Positions 43,385 to 51,957 of a DNA stretch of 64,000 nucleotides are shown one piece after another. Location of the stretch: NCBI RefSeq assembly GCF_025515205.1, contig NZ_JAOPFX010000003.1:124001-188000 (forward strand), in the 5' to 3' direction. The notes under the pieces were generated by a model. That model saw nothing but the letters and a program-made list of their open reading frames with translations. It had not been told where the DNA came from and did no database searches. The stretch is from Microbacterium fluvii. Its GTDB lineage: Bacteria; Actinomycetota; Actinomycetes; Actinomycetales; Microbacteriaceae. Positions within the stretch are counted from its first letter, which is position 1, and each line of letters opens with the position of its first letter. The position numbers were made by a program, and so were the translations under genes.

Positions 43385-45193
43385 GTGCACGGTATGATCG
43401 CGCGCTCGTCGTCTGCATCGGGGCGGATGCTGCTGCTCCTGGTCCTGCTCGCCGCGCTGGTCGCCGGGCCTGCGGTCGCCGGCCCCGCCCCCGCGGCGCG
43501 CGCCGACGTGCAGGACTTCTCGTTCTCGAGCCTCGACGTGGACTTCACCCTGACGAGGGCCGACGACGGCACGAGCAGGCTCAGGGTCGTCGAGACCTTC
43601 GCGGCCGAGTTCCCCGAGTACGACCAGAACAGGGGCATGCGCCGCAGCATCCCTGACTCGTACGAGGGTGCGCCGCTGCATCCGACGCTCGTCTCGGTGA
43701 CCGACGAAGCGGGCGCCCCACGGCCGGCCGAGACCGAGAGCGAAGACGGCTATCTCATCGTCACCAGCGCCGCCGACGACTACGTGCACGGCGCGCAGAC
43801 CTATGTCTTCACCTACACCCTCGAGAACGTCACCCGATTCTTCGCCGACACCGGCGCCGACGAGTTCTACTGGGATGTGCTCGGCGAGGAGTGGGCGCAG
43901 CCCTTCGCCGCCGTGTCGATGACGCTGCACCTCGATGCCGAGCTCGCCGCCGCCCTCACCGGCGAACAGGCGTGCTACCGCGGCTGGACGGGATCGACCG
44001 ACCGGTGCGAGATCGCCGTCGGCGCCGACGGTGCGACGATCACCGCGTCGGCGGCCGAGCTGCAGCCGTATCAGTCGGTGACGGTGGCCGTCGGGTTCGC
44101 GCAGGGCACCTTCACGCCGTTCGATTCGTCGCCGCTCTCGTCGGTGTGGGGCTGGCTGACGATGGTCGCCGGCGCGCTGCTCGCGGCCGCCTTCGTGTGG
44201 GCGGCGCGCGTGCGCCGGCGGATGCTGCGCGACGAGCCGGGGCGCGCCACGATCATCGCCGAGTACACCCCGCCCGCCCAGGTCGACGCGCTCGAGAGCG
44301 CCGTGCTGCTGGGGAAGACGGCCAAGGCGATCCCCGCGGAGGTGCTCGAGCAGGCGGTGCGCGGCAGCATCCGCATCCTCGAGGGGGAGCGCAAGTTCTT
44401 CGGCGGCGTGAAGCTGCGGGCCGAGCTGCTCGATCGCACCCGCGCCGATGCCGATGGGCGCATGCTGCTCGACGGTCTGTTCGGGCGCTCCGGCGGCACC
44501 GGCTCGATCTACGAGTTCGGCAGCACCGACACGCGGCTGTCGAAGGCCGCGCAGGCGATCCTCAAGGCCGCGGAGCGCGAGCTCGAGACCAGAGGGCTGC
44601 GCAAGAAGGTGTCGCTGTCGACGCGCTCCGGCCCGCTGTTCGCGGTGATCGGCGCGGCCGCGCTCGTCGCGGTGTTCGCCGTGCTGGCGCTGATCGGCTA
44701 CGTGGCGCCGCTGCTGCCGCTGGTCCTCCTCGGCGCCGCGGTGCTGCTCGTCGTGATCGCACTGATCCTGTTCGCGCACCAGCCGCTCACGGCGGAGGGC
44801 GCCGAGGTGCGCGACCACCTCGAGGGCCTCAAGATCTTCATCGAGTGGGCCGAGGCCGATCGCATCCGCATGCTGCAGTCGCCGGCCGGCGCCGAGCGGG
44901 CGCGGGTGGATGTCACCGACCCTCGCCAGAAGCTCGAGCTGTATGAGGCGCTGCTGCCCTACGCCGTCGTCTTCGGACAGGAGAAGCAGTGGGCGAAGGA
45001 GCTGGCGGTGCTCTACGGCGCCGCCGCACCCGCCTGGTACATCGGCACGCACGGCTTCGACGCGTCGGCCTTCTCGTCGGGCATCTCGACCCTCTCGACC
45101 GCGTCGTCGACGTCGTCGTCGACCTCCGGCGGCTCGTCGGGCGGCGGCTCCGCCGGTGGTGGAGGCGGCGGTGGCGGCGGCGGTGGGGTGTAG
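43385..45193 (+). CDS. DUF2207 domain membrane protein
   Basis: A 602-residue membrane protein. A signal peptide (LLLLVLLAALVAGPAVAGPA) is followed by an extracellular beta-rich domain (FSFSSLDVDFTLTRADDG, DEFYWDVLGEEWAQPF), a membrane helix (WLTMVAGALLAAAFVWAARV), a cytoplasmic region, a pair of membrane helices and a C-terminal Ser/Thr then Gly-only tail, as usual for DUF2207. The start is the GTG at 43385 because GGGGAGGG lies five bases upstream. Family members are found near cell-wall genes, but the function is unknown. Confidence 0.85.
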   Translation: MHGMIARSSSASGRMLLLLVLLAALVAGPAVAGPAPAARADVQDFSFSSLDVDFTLTRADDGTSRLRVVETFAAEFPEYDQNRGMRRSIPDSYEGAPLHPTLVSVTDEAGAPRPAETESEDGYLIVTSAADDYVHGAQTYVFTYTLENVTRFFADTGADEFYWDVLGEEWAQPFAAVSMTLHLDAELAAALTGEQACYRGWTGSTDRCEIAVGADGATITASAAELQPYQSVTVAVGFAQGTFTPFDSSPLSSVWGWLTMVAGALLAAAFVWAARVRRRMLRDEPGRATIIAEYTPPAQVDALESAVLLGKTAKAIPAEVLEQAVRGSIRILEGERKFFGGVKLRAELLDRTRADADGRMLLDGLFGRSGGTGSIYEFGSTDTRLSKAAQAILKAAERELETRGLRKKVSLSTRSGPLFAVIGAAALVAVFAVLALIGYVAPLLPLVLLGAAVLLVVIALILFAHQPLTAEGAEVRDHLEGLKIFIEWAEADRIRMLQSPAGAERARVDVTDPRQKLELYEALLPYAVVFGQEKQWAKELAVLYGAAAPAWYIGTHGFDASAFSSGISTLSTASSTSSSTSGGSSGGGSAGGGGGGGGGGGV

Positions 45194-45204
45194 GTCGCCC
45201 CTCC

Positions 45205-45368
45205 CGCTGGTCGGGGAGCGCGCCGCAGGCGCGCTCTTCCGCTGGTCGGGGAGCGCGCCGCAGGCGCGCGTATCGAGACCACGCGCACCGTACGGGAACA
45301 GCGACCAGGTCTCGATACCCCGCCTGCGGCGGCTACGGTTCCTGAGTAGCGCCGCGCAGCGGCGCGTA
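45205..45368. repeat. Microbacteriaceae-type intergenic repeats (TATCGAGACC family)
   Basis: A 30-base unit starting CGCTGGTCGGGGAGCGCGCC occurs twice, at 45205-45234 and 45240-45269. It is followed by GTATCGAGACC (45270-45280), which pairs with GGTCTCGATAC (45308-45318), and then by CGGCGGCTAC...GTAGCGCCGCGCAGCGGCGCG with another TATCGA. The whole block follows the DUF2207 stop. The gene-free stretch 45194-45702 holds only these repeats, the hairpins after them and the promoter of the GntR gene. Confidence 0.75.
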
Positions 45369-45380
45369 TCGAAGGGCGAC

Positions 45381-45474
45381 CTTGCCACTTGCCGCGTCAA
45401 GTCCGCCTTCGGTGGCCGTGACCCGGCAGGTGGCAAGAGTAAGGGCCGGTCGGAGAGGCTTCCGGCCGGCCCTT
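45381..45474. terminator. two consecutive long hairpins
   Basis: CTTGCCACTTGCCG (45381-45394) pairs with CGGCAGGTGGCAAG (45424-45437) with one mismatch. AAGGGCCGG (45441-45449) pairs with CCGGCCCTT (45466-45474) with an inner CGGA/TCCG stem. They separate the DUF2207 gene from the GntR gene and probably insulate transcription in both directions. Confidence 0.6.
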
Positions 45475-45560
45475 GTCCCTTGCACCAAGAGTGTCCTGCA
45501 ATCACATGCCGGTAGCTGCCACAGCAAAACAACTACCGTGCAAGCACTCTATAACGACGA

Positions 45561-45590
45561 GATAACGGAAGGGAAGACCTCGGCGTTATC
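45561..45590 (+). promoter_or_regulatory. inverted repeat GATAACG-N16-CGTTATC upstream of the GntR gene
   Basis: Seven-base arms at 45561-45567 and 45584-45590, with a further ATAACG at 45551. The A+T content is locally high for this genome. It may be an operator in the regulator's own promoter; the assignment is tentative. Confidence 0.35.
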
Positions 45591-45702
45591 TTTTCGTGAT
45601 TCTTTGCCGACCCACAGCATCTGCTCAGAATCGGCGAGAGCGAGCCCGGTCCGGGCCCGGCGGCAGGTCATAGGATCGGGACGAACCACCGAGGAGAGCC
45701 GA

Positions 45703-46419
45703 GTGATCGAGAACAGCACGCTGCGCCCGGTCGCGCGCGCGGGGTCGCTGGCCGAGCAGGCGTACCGGGCGATCCGCTCGAGCATCGCCGACGGGTCGCT
45801 CGCGCCCGGCTCCGCGATCACCGAGCGGCAGCTGGCCTCGACGCTCGAGGTGAGCCCGACCCCCGTGCGCGAGGCGCTGCGCAAGCTCGAGCACGAGGGC
45901 CTCGTGGTGCGCAGTGACGCGCGCCGGCTCACCGTCGCCCCCGAGCCGGTCGAGACGGTGGAGGAGCTGCGGCAGGTCGAGATCGTGCTGCGGGCGATGG
46001 AGGCCCGCTTCGCTGCACGCAAGATCGGCGAACCGGCGCTCGAGCGACTCCGCGGCATCCTCGCGCGCGCCCAGGCGGGAGTGCAGGATCTGCCCCCCGA
46101 AGACCTGCTGGTGATGGCGCGGGAGTACGACGCCGAGGTCGCAGAGGCCGCCGAGAACCCGGGGCTCCGTCGCATCATCGAGAGCTTCACGATCCTCGGC
46201 GGCGACGACCGCAATCACCTCGACCTGGTGCTCGTCGGCGACCCGGCATGGCGGCGGATGCGGCTGCAGCAGCACCGCGACCTGTTCGCGGCGCTGGAGG
46301 CCCACGATGAGGACCTCGCCGAGCGCATCACGCGGCAGAATGCCCGATCGGCGCTGTCACGTCTCGACGGTGACGGCCACGGCGCCGATCACGCCGACGG
46401 CGAGGGAGTGGCGCCGTAG
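45703..46419 (+). CDS. GntR-family (FCD) transcriptional regulator
   Basis: A 238-residue regulator: winged helix LAEQAYRAIRSSIADGSLAP, recognition part LASTLEVSPTPVREALRKLE, then an FCD domain (EELRQVEIVLRAMEARFAAR, HRDLFAALEAHD). The GTG start at 45703 follows GAGGAG. It converges on the rraA-type gene, overlapping its end by 31 bases, and faces a divergent promoter at 47139 that carries a GntR-type palindrome. Control of the RraA / MFS / hydrolase / AtuA genes is therefore likely. Confidence 0.87.
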   Translation: MIENSTLRPVARAGSLAEQAYRAIRSSIADGSLAPGSAITERQLASTLEVSPTPVREALRKLEHEGLVVRSDARRLTVAPEPVETVEELRQVEIVLRAMEARFAARKIGEPALERLRGILARAQAGVQDLPPEDLLVMAREYDAEVAEAAENPGLRRIIESFTILGGDDRNHLDLVLVGDPAWRRMRLQQHRDLFAALEAHDEDLAERITRQNARSALSRLDGDGHGADHADGEGVAP

Positions 46420-47099
46420 CTGCGCTGCTGCCGGTAGCCCGCGAGTATGAAGTCGTCGCTCGCGAGGTAGGCGAGGTCGCGCGCCTCGCCGGCCCGCACC
46501 GCCTCGACGGCGCCCGGCAGCGCGTCCAGCGCCTCCCACGGCACCAGCACGACGCCGTTCGCATCGCCGTGCACGAGGTCGCCTGTCGAGATCTGCTCGC
46601 CGTCGATGAGCACCGGCTCACCCACCGCCGACAGCTCGAAGTTCGCGTGCGAGACGACGGTGTAGCGCGAGAAGTAGTGGAAGCCGTTCGCGCGCACCTC
46701 GGCGACGTCGCGCAGTCCGCCGTCGGTGACGATGCCGACCGCTCCCAGGCGCTGCGCGAGGGTCGTCATGATCTCGCCGGCGTAGGCCACTCGGTGGGGT
46801 GTGCCGCTGGCATCCTTCATGACGATGACGACGGGGCCGGTCATCGCCTCGAGCCGCTCCCACAGCTCCCAATAGCCGCTCTGGTCGGCGGCGCGACCCA
46901 CCGCATCCGTCGCGGTGACCGTGAGGGCGCGGCCGACCATGGTGCCGAGCTCCGGGAAGTTGCAGCGGATGCGGCCGCCGAGGTAGCCGGCGCGCCGATC
47001 CCGCAGCGCGAGGCGCTCCAGCGCGTTCGCGACGGTCGGGCTGTCGACGCCGGCGAGGAAGTCGAGCTCGGCGGGGGACGGCGTTCTGTCATCGGCCAT
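46389..47099 (-). CDS. RraA-family aldolase/decarboxylase-like protein
   Basis: A 236-residue RraA superfamily protein. The substrate and metal motif DGGLRD (Arg130, Asp131) and the upstream AYAGEIM loop (Gly108, Glu109) match the 4-hydroxy-4-methyl-2-oxoglutarate aldolase type. Such enzymes split tertiary 2-hydroxy-4-keto acids to pyruvate plus a keto acid, or decarboxylate oxaloacetate. AGGAGG six to seven bases before the ATG at 47099 fixes the start. It is divergent from the MFS gene and shares its operator, and is the second RraA-superfamily enzyme in the window beside galC. Confidence 0.84.
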   Translation of the reverse strand: MADDRTPSPAELDFLAGVDSPTVANALERLALRDRRAGYLGGRIRCNFPELGTMVGRALTVTATDAVGRAADQSGYWELWERLEAMTGPVVIVMKDASGTPHRVAYAGEIMTTLAQRLGAVGIVTDGGLRDVAEVRANGFHYFSRYTVVSHANFELSAVGEPVLIDGEQISTGDLVHGDANGVVLVPWEALDALPGAVEAVRAGEARDLAYLASDDFILAGYRQQRSYGATPSPSA

Positions 47100-47138
47100 G
47101 GAAATGCCTCCTTGCACTCGGCGATGTCTCGTTCTATC

Positions 47139-47150
47139 TTGCTATAGCAA
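47139..47150. promoter_or_regulatory. GntR-type operator TTGCTATAGCAA in a divergent promoter
   Basis: TTGCTATAGCAA is a perfect 12-base palindrome in an unusually A+T-rich 74-base gap between the RraA-type gene and the MFS operon. The pattern fits FCD-type GntR sites, and the regulator gene lies just beyond the RraA gene. Binding would shut both directions at once. Confidence 0.7.
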
Positions 47151-47173
47151 ATATCAACAGACAAAGGAGTCTG

Positions 47174-48505
47174 ATGGACAATCTCGTCCCGACGGTCACG
47201 GTCGCCACCGCGCGCGCCCGGCTGAACCTGCGCGCCGCGATGCTCGTGGCGCTCGCCGTCTTCGCTCAGGAGTCGGTCTGGAACTTCTACGACGCCCAGG
47301 TTCCCGCATCCATCGCCCAATACACCTCCAGCGCCGCCCTCATCGGACTGCTGATGGGCGTCGACAACGCACTCGGCATCGTGTTGCAGCCGCTCGTCGG
47401 CCACCTCTCCGACCGCACCCGCACCCGGTTCGGGCGCCGAGTGCCCTACATGGTGGTCGGGGCGATCATCGCGGCGGTGTTCTTCATGCTGATCCCGTTC
47501 GCGGGATCGTTCGGAGCGCTCATCGCCTGCATCTTCGCGTTCGCGATCGTCGCGAACTCGTTCAAGGCCGTCACCGAGTCGCTCACCCCCGACTTCCAGG
47601 TGCCTGGGCGCCGCAGCCTCGCCAACGGCATCGCCAAGATCGCGACGAGCCTCACGATCATCGTGTCGGCCCTGATCAGCCTGCTCGTGGTCGACGAGAG
47701 CCTGGAGCTCGCCTTCGCGATCCCCGCCGTCATGATGGTGTGCGCCATGCTCATCGTGGGCTTCACGCTGCACGAGACCCGCTCGCCCGGTTACCAGCGC
47801 GCCGTCGCGCAGCGGGGCGGCGAGGGCGAACCCGAATGGACCTTCCGCCGCGTCGTGGGCGAACTCGTGCGCGATGCCGACCGCAGCCGCGTCTTCCTGC
47901 TGCTGGCGATCTTCGCGACGGCCGGCTCATGGGCGGCGCTGCGCTCGCAGCTGACCCCGTACGCGATGGAGGTGCTCGACCTCTCGCGTGGCGAGGCAGG
48001 ATCGCTGACGCTGCCGGCGGGCCTCGCGTTCATCGTGGTCGCGCTGCCGATCGCGTTCCTCTCCGACCGCATCGGGCGCCGCCTCATGGTGCGGATCGGC
48101 CTGGTGGTCTTCATCGCCGGAGCCCTGGTCGCCTTCTCGGTGCCGAACCTCCCGGTCACCATCACCGGCGTGATCATCGCGTCGGTCGGCTACGCCGCGT
48201 TCTCGATCAACGGCATCGTGCTTATGTGGAACCTCGCCCCGAGCGCCGCCGTGGCGGGGGCCTACACCGGCATGTACGCGTTGGCGAGCGCCCTGGGCGC
48301 CTCGCTCGGGCCGGCCCTCATCGGTCTCATGGTCGACGCGACCAGCTGGCGCCTGCTGTTCCTGCACGCGGCGATCCTGGCCGTCGTCGCGCTCGTGCTC
48401 TTCCTGCTCGTGCGCAGCGAGAACCACCCCGCCCAGACCGCCGAGGCCGCGCAGGACGCCGCCACCGCAGCCCTCGCGGCCGAGGCGAAGGGGGCCGTCG
48501 CATGA
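47174..48505 (+). CDS. MFS transporter of a catabolic operon
   Basis: A 443-residue transporter with about 12 hydrophobic helices; GHLSDRTRTRFGRRVPYM is the loop 2-3 motif and FLSDRIGRRL its repeat. It is closest in style to sugar/organic-acid MFS carriers with VWNFYDAQVPASIAQY in helix 1. It is first of four coupled genes and its stop overlaps the hydrolase start (ATGA). AAGGAG at about 47163 sets the start. It likely imports the substrate of the pathway encoded behind it. Confidence 0.83.
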   Translation: MDNLVPTVTVATARARLNLRAAMLVALAVFAQESVWNFYDAQVPASIAQYTSSAALIGLLMGVDNALGIVLQPLVGHLSDRTRTRFGRRVPYMVVGAIIAAVFFMLIPFAGSFGALIACIFAFAIVANSFKAVTESLTPDFQVPGRRSLANGIAKIATSLTIIVSALISLLVVDESLELAFAIPAVMMVCAMLIVGFTLHETRSPGYQRAVAQRGGEGEPEWTFRRVVGELVRDADRSRVFLLLAIFATAGSWAALRSQLTPYAMEVLDLSRGEAGSLTLPAGLAFIVVALPIAFLSDRIGRRLMVRIGLVVFIAGALVAFSVPNLPVTITGVIIASVGYAAFSINGIVLMWNLAPSAAVAGAYTGMYALASALGASLGPALIGLMVDATSWRLLFLHAAILAVVALVLFLLVRSENHPAQTAEAAQDAATAALAAEAKGAVA

Positions 48506-49368
48506 CGCGTCGCCTCGACGACTTCGCGCCGCAGCATCCGGCGTGGGACCTGCTCACCGGCGTCACGCCCTTCCAGGCCTTCGAGGGCGACTCGCGGTTC
48601 CCCTTCTCGCTCTATGTGCCGCGGCGCTACCGCGAGCTGGCGGGAGAGCTGCCCGTGCTCGTGAGCGTGCACGGCACGGGGCGCAAGGTCGAGCGCTCGC
48701 GCGACCAGTTCATCCCGTTCGCCGAGCGCCACGGCGTCGCCGTGCTGGCGCCCCTGTTCCCTGTGGGCATCGGCGAGCCCGACGACGTGTCGAACTACAA
48801 GGAGCTGGCCTACCGCGGCATCCGCTTCGACGAGATCGTGATCGGGATGCTGCAGCAGGCGGCCGCGCGGTGGCGACTGCGCACCGACCGGTTCTTCCTG
48901 GCGGGGTTCTCGGGCGGCGGGCAGTTCGCCCACCGCTTCGCCTACCTCCACCCCGAGCGGCTGCTCGCCGTGTCGATCGGAGCCCCCGGGCGCGTCACCC
49001 TGCCCGACACCGCCGAGCCCTGGCCTCACGGCGTCGGCGGCGCGGGTGCGGTCTTCGGCGCCGACGTCGATCTCGCCGCCGTCGCGGCCGTGCCGATGCA
49101 GGTGGTCGTCGGCGCCGACGACCATGCCGCAGAGCTTCTCGCCGCCGTCGCCGAAGACCCACGAGAAGCGCGTGCGGGCGCCACCCGTGTCGCGCGGGCG
49201 ACCGCTCTCGCCGAGGAGCTGCGCGCCCTGGGCGCCGACGTCGACCTGAGCATCGTCCCCGGCGCCGGCCACGACCCCCTCGCCGTCACCGCCGAGGTCG
49301 TCGCGTTCTTCGAACGCGTGCCGGCCGCCGCCGCGCCCACTCCCGCCCCCGAAGGAGCCCCCGCATGA
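48502..49368 (+). CDS. alpha/beta-hydrolase (esterase-like)
   Basis: A 288-residue alpha/beta-hydrolase with no signal peptide. The nucleophile elbow is GFSGGGQ (Ser137), the oxyanion-hole segment is SVHGTG (about 55-60) and the late His is in PGAGHDPLAV. The layout resembles polyhydroxyalkanoate depolymerase or feruloyl-esterase-like enzymes. It probably hydrolyses an ester or lactone taken up by the MFS carrier. Its stop overlaps the next gene (ATGA at 49365-49368). Confidence 0.82.
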   Translation: MTRRLDDFAPQHPAWDLLTGVTPFQAFEGDSRFPFSLYVPRRYRELAGELPVLVSVHGTGRKVERSRDQFIPFAERHGVAVLAPLFPVGIGEPDDVSNYKELAYRGIRFDEIVIGMLQQAAARWRLRTDRFFLAGFSGGGQFAHRFAYLHPERLLAVSIGAPGRVTLPDTAEPWPHGVGGAGAVFGADVDLAAVAAVPMQVVVGADDHAAELLAAVAEDPREARAGATRVARATALAEELRALGADVDLSIVPGAGHDPLAVTAEVVAFFERVPAAAAPTPAPEGAPA

Positions 49369-50741
49369 ACACCCCCGACTCCGTCCGCGTCTTCGTGCCG
49401 ATCGGCATGCTGGGCGGCGGCTTCCCCGAAGAGATCGTCGAGCGCGGCATGGCCCTCGGCGCCGACGTCATCGCCGTCGACGGCGGCTCGACCGACTCGG
49501 GGCCGCACTACCTGGGGTCGGCGACGGCCAAGTCGCCCACCGCCTCCATCGCCCGCGACCTGAGGCTGCTCCTGCGCGCGGCGGCAGCGCGCGGCATCCC
49601 GCTCATCGTCGGGTCGTGCGGCACGAGCGGAACGGATGCGGGTGTCGACTGGGTCGCCGGCATCGTCGACGACCTCCTCGCCGAAGAGGGGCTCGACCTG
49701 CCCGTCGCCCGCATCTACAGCGAGCAGCGTGCCGACGACCTGACGCAGCACCTGGCGGCCGGCCGCATCCACCCGCTGCCGCCGATGGGCGAGCTCGACC
49801 CCGCGACGCTCGACGACTGCACCCACATCGTGGGGCTCATGGGGCACGAGCCGATCGTCGAGGCGCTCGAGGCCGGCGCGCAGGTCGTGCTGTGCGGACG
49901 CGCGACCGACACGGCCGTCGCCGCCGCGGTGCCGCTCATGCGGGGCATGCCGGCCGGACCCTCCTGGCACGCCGGCAAGATCGTCGAGTGCGGGGCGCAG
50001 GCCACGACCAATCCCCGCACCGGCGGCATCTTCGCCACGATCGACGCCACCGGCTTCACGATCGAGGCGGTCGACGCCGACACGGCGTGCACGCCGGTGT
50101 CGGTGGCCGCGCACATGCTGTACGAGAACGTCGACCCGTTCCTGCTGCGCGAGCCCGACGGCACGCTCGATGTGCGCGAGGCGACCTACGTCGCCCTCGA
50201 CGAGCGGCGCGTGCGCGTGGAGGGCTCGGTGTTCCACCATGCCGCCCAGCACACCGTCAAGCTCGAGGGCGCCCGGATCGCGGGCTATCAGACGATGTCG
50301 TTCGTCGGCGTGCGCGAACCGCAGGTGCTCGCCGACCCCGAGGCGTGGGCGCAGACCCTGCGCGGCTATCTCGTCATGAGGATCCAGCAGGCGCTCGGCC
50401 TCGGCCCCGACGCCTACGAGTTCGACCTGCGCCTCTACGGGTACGACGCGATCCTGCGCGACCTCGACCCGGCCGCATCCGCCCCTCGCGAACTGGGGGT
50501 CATGCTCCTCGTGAGCGCCGCCGACCAGCAGACGGCGACCGCGATCGCCAAGACCGTGAACCCCTACCTGCTGCACATGCCGACGGCGGCGATGGACTAT
50601 CTGCCGAGCTTCGCGTTCGCGATGTCACCGGCCGAGCAGGAGCGCGGCGCGACCTACGAGTTCGTGCTCAACCACGTCGTCGATTCGCCGAGCCCCACCG
50701 CCCTCTTCCGCATCGAGACCGGAGTCGCCGCGCATGTCTGA
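49365..50741 (+). CDS. AtuA-family protein (DUF1446)
   Basis: A 458-residue protein of the DUF1446/AtuA family: IGMLGGGFPEEIVERGMALG, VIAVDGGSTDSGPHYLGS, VGSCGTSGTDAGVDW and GRATDTAVAAAVPLMRG are its conserved blocks. AtuA was named from acyclic-terpene utilisation in Pseudomonas, but its chemistry is not established, and many members occur outside terpene loci. It overlaps the start of a DUF4387 gene by eight bases. The two families very often occur together, which suggests one enzyme of two subunits. Confidence 0.85.
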   Translation: MNTPDSVRVFVPIGMLGGGFPEEIVERGMALGADVIAVDGGSTDSGPHYLGSATAKSPTASIARDLRLLLRAAAARGIPLIVGSCGTSGTDAGVDWVAGIVDDLLAEEGLDLPVARIYSEQRADDLTQHLAAGRIHPLPPMGELDPATLDDCTHIVGLMGHEPIVEALEAGAQVVLCGRATDTAVAAAVPLMRGMPAGPSWHAGKIVECGAQATTNPRTGGIFATIDATGFTIEAVDADTACTPVSVAAHMLYENVDPFLLREPDGTLDVREATYVALDERRVRVEGSVFHHAAQHTVKLEGARIAGYQTMSFVGVREPQVLADPEAWAQTLRGYLVMRIQQALGLGPDAYEFDLRLYGYDAILRDLDPAASAPRELGVMLLVSAADQQTATAIAKTVNPYLLHMPTAAMDYLPSFAFAMSPAEQERGATYEFVLNHVVDSPSPTALFRIETGVAAHV

Positions 50742-51054
50742 GTCCACCCGCACCCTCGCCGACGCGTGCCACGAGGTGCGCTCGAAAAACGCCGGACCCT
50801 TCTGGGTGACCATCGACGTCTTCGTGAAGGATGCCGCCGACTACGCGGTCGTCGCCGACCCCGGCTACCTCGACGAGGAGCGCATCGGCGCGATCTACCG
50901 CGTCGACCCCGCTCAGATCCGCATGTTCCGGCTGCCGGACCTGCGGGTCGTCAAGGTGTCGTTCCCGCGGCCGGTGAGCCAGGGGTCGCTCCGAGACACC
51001 GACATGCACGCGGGGCAGCACCATGTGCCGCTCGCCGTGCTGCCGCTGCCGTGA
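50734..51054 (+). CDS. DUF4387 protein, probable partner of the AtuA-family protein
   Basis: A 106-residue protein starting MSESTRTLADACHEVRSKNA, with GPFWVTIDVFVKDAADY and a C-terminal GSLRDTDMHAGQHHVPL rich in His. These are the DUF4387 landmarks; the domain is found next to or fused with DUF1446. It has no known activity alone. It closes the operon, six bases before the end of the converging secreted-protein gene. Confidence 0.83.
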   Translation: MSESTRTLADACHEVRSKNAGPFWVTIDVFVKDAADYAVVADPGYLDEERIGAIYRVDPAQIRMFRLPDLRVVKVSFPRPVSQGSLRDTDMHAGQHHVPLAVLPLP

Positions 51055-51060
51055 GAGCGG

Positions 51061-51957
51061 TCAGTACCAGTTGACCGACTGCGAGTGCGACCACGCGGCG
51101 CACGGCGATCCGTAGGCGCGATCGATGTAGTCGAGCCCCCATTCGATCTGCGTCGAAGCGTTCGTGGCCCAGTCGCTGCCGAAGCTCGCCATCTTGCTGC
51201 CGGGCAGGGCCTGCGGAATGCCGGTGGCACCGCTGCCGGAGTTGTAGGCCTGGTAGTTCCAGCCCGACTCCTTCTGCCACAGCGACGACAGGCACGAGAA
51301 CTGGTCGGAGCCCCAGCCGTAGGTGTCGGCGGCGATCGCGGCGGCGGTCGCTTTGGCGCCGGCGACGGTGTTGGCGGCAGCGAGGGCCTTGGCGGCCGCT
51401 TCTGCCTTCTTCTTGGCCTCCGCCTTCTTCTTCGCGATGCGGGCCTTCTCGGCGGCGGCCTCGGTCTCGGCCTTCGCGGCCGCTTCGGCGGTGTCGATCG
51501 CGTTCTGCAGCTCGGCGGTGGCCCTCTCGACCTTCGTCGTCGCATCGGCGGTGCGGTCGACGACGTCGGTCAGCAGCAGGGTGGGAAGAAGGTCGAGGCC
51601 GCTGAGCTGATCCACCTCGGCCGTCAGCGACGCCGTGTCGATCGAGGTCTGCGCATCGCCGAGATCCAGACCGGATGCCTCGGCCGCCGTCGAGGTGAGC
51701 GCGGCCTCGGCGAGGCTCGCGCGGGCATCGTCGAGAGTGCTCTGCGCGTCGGAGGCGATGGCCGCCAGCGGCATCGCCTCCGGGTCGGCCGACGTGGCGG
51801 CGACAGCCGCGACGCTCGACATCGACACGGCGGTCGCGGCGGCCGCCAGGCCCAGCAGCACATCGCGGGCGAGCGTGCGGCGGCGCTTCGAGTGCTGCGC
51901 ACGGAGCGTGCGGCGGGTGCCGGTGGCGGGGGTGGAGGGCGTGTCGAGGTGATGCAT
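51061..51957 (-). CDS. secreted lytic transglycosylase-like protein
   Basis: A 298-residue exported protein. A basic start and hydrophobic core (RRTLARDVLLGLAAAATAVS) form the signal. Residues 55-200 are an Ala-rich coiled-coil region with a Lys/Ala/Glu stretch (KARIAKKKAEAKKKAEAAAK). The last 75 residues are a goose-type/SLT-like domain (LWQKESGWNYQAYNSGSGAT, GIPQALPGSKMASFG). The catalytic Glu is in WQKESGWN. It likely trims peptidoglycan. The start at 51957 has no strong ribosome site. Frames further upstream are shadows. Confidence 0.84.
   Translation of the reverse strand: MHHLDTPSTPATGTRRTLRAQHSKRRRTLARDVLLGLAAAATAVSMSSVAAVAATSADPEAMPLAAIASDAQSTLDDARASLAEAALTSTAAEASGLDLGDAQTSIDTASLTAEVDQLSGLDLLPTLLLTDVVDRTADATTKVERATAELQNAIDTAEAAAKAETEAAAEKARIAKKKAEAKKKAEAAAKALAAANTVAGAKATAAAIAADTYGWGSDQFSCLSSLWQKESGWNYQAYNSGSGATGIPQALPGSKMASFGSDWATNASTQIEWGLDYIDRAYGSPCAAWSHSQSVNWY

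Noticed and set aside
45703-51054. Assignment of the AtuA-containing operon to acyclic terpene (citronellol/geraniol) degradation
   Set aside because: No geranyl-CoA carboxylase, acyl-CoA dehydrogenase or acyl-CoA synthetase genes are present, so the family name alone was not taken as function.
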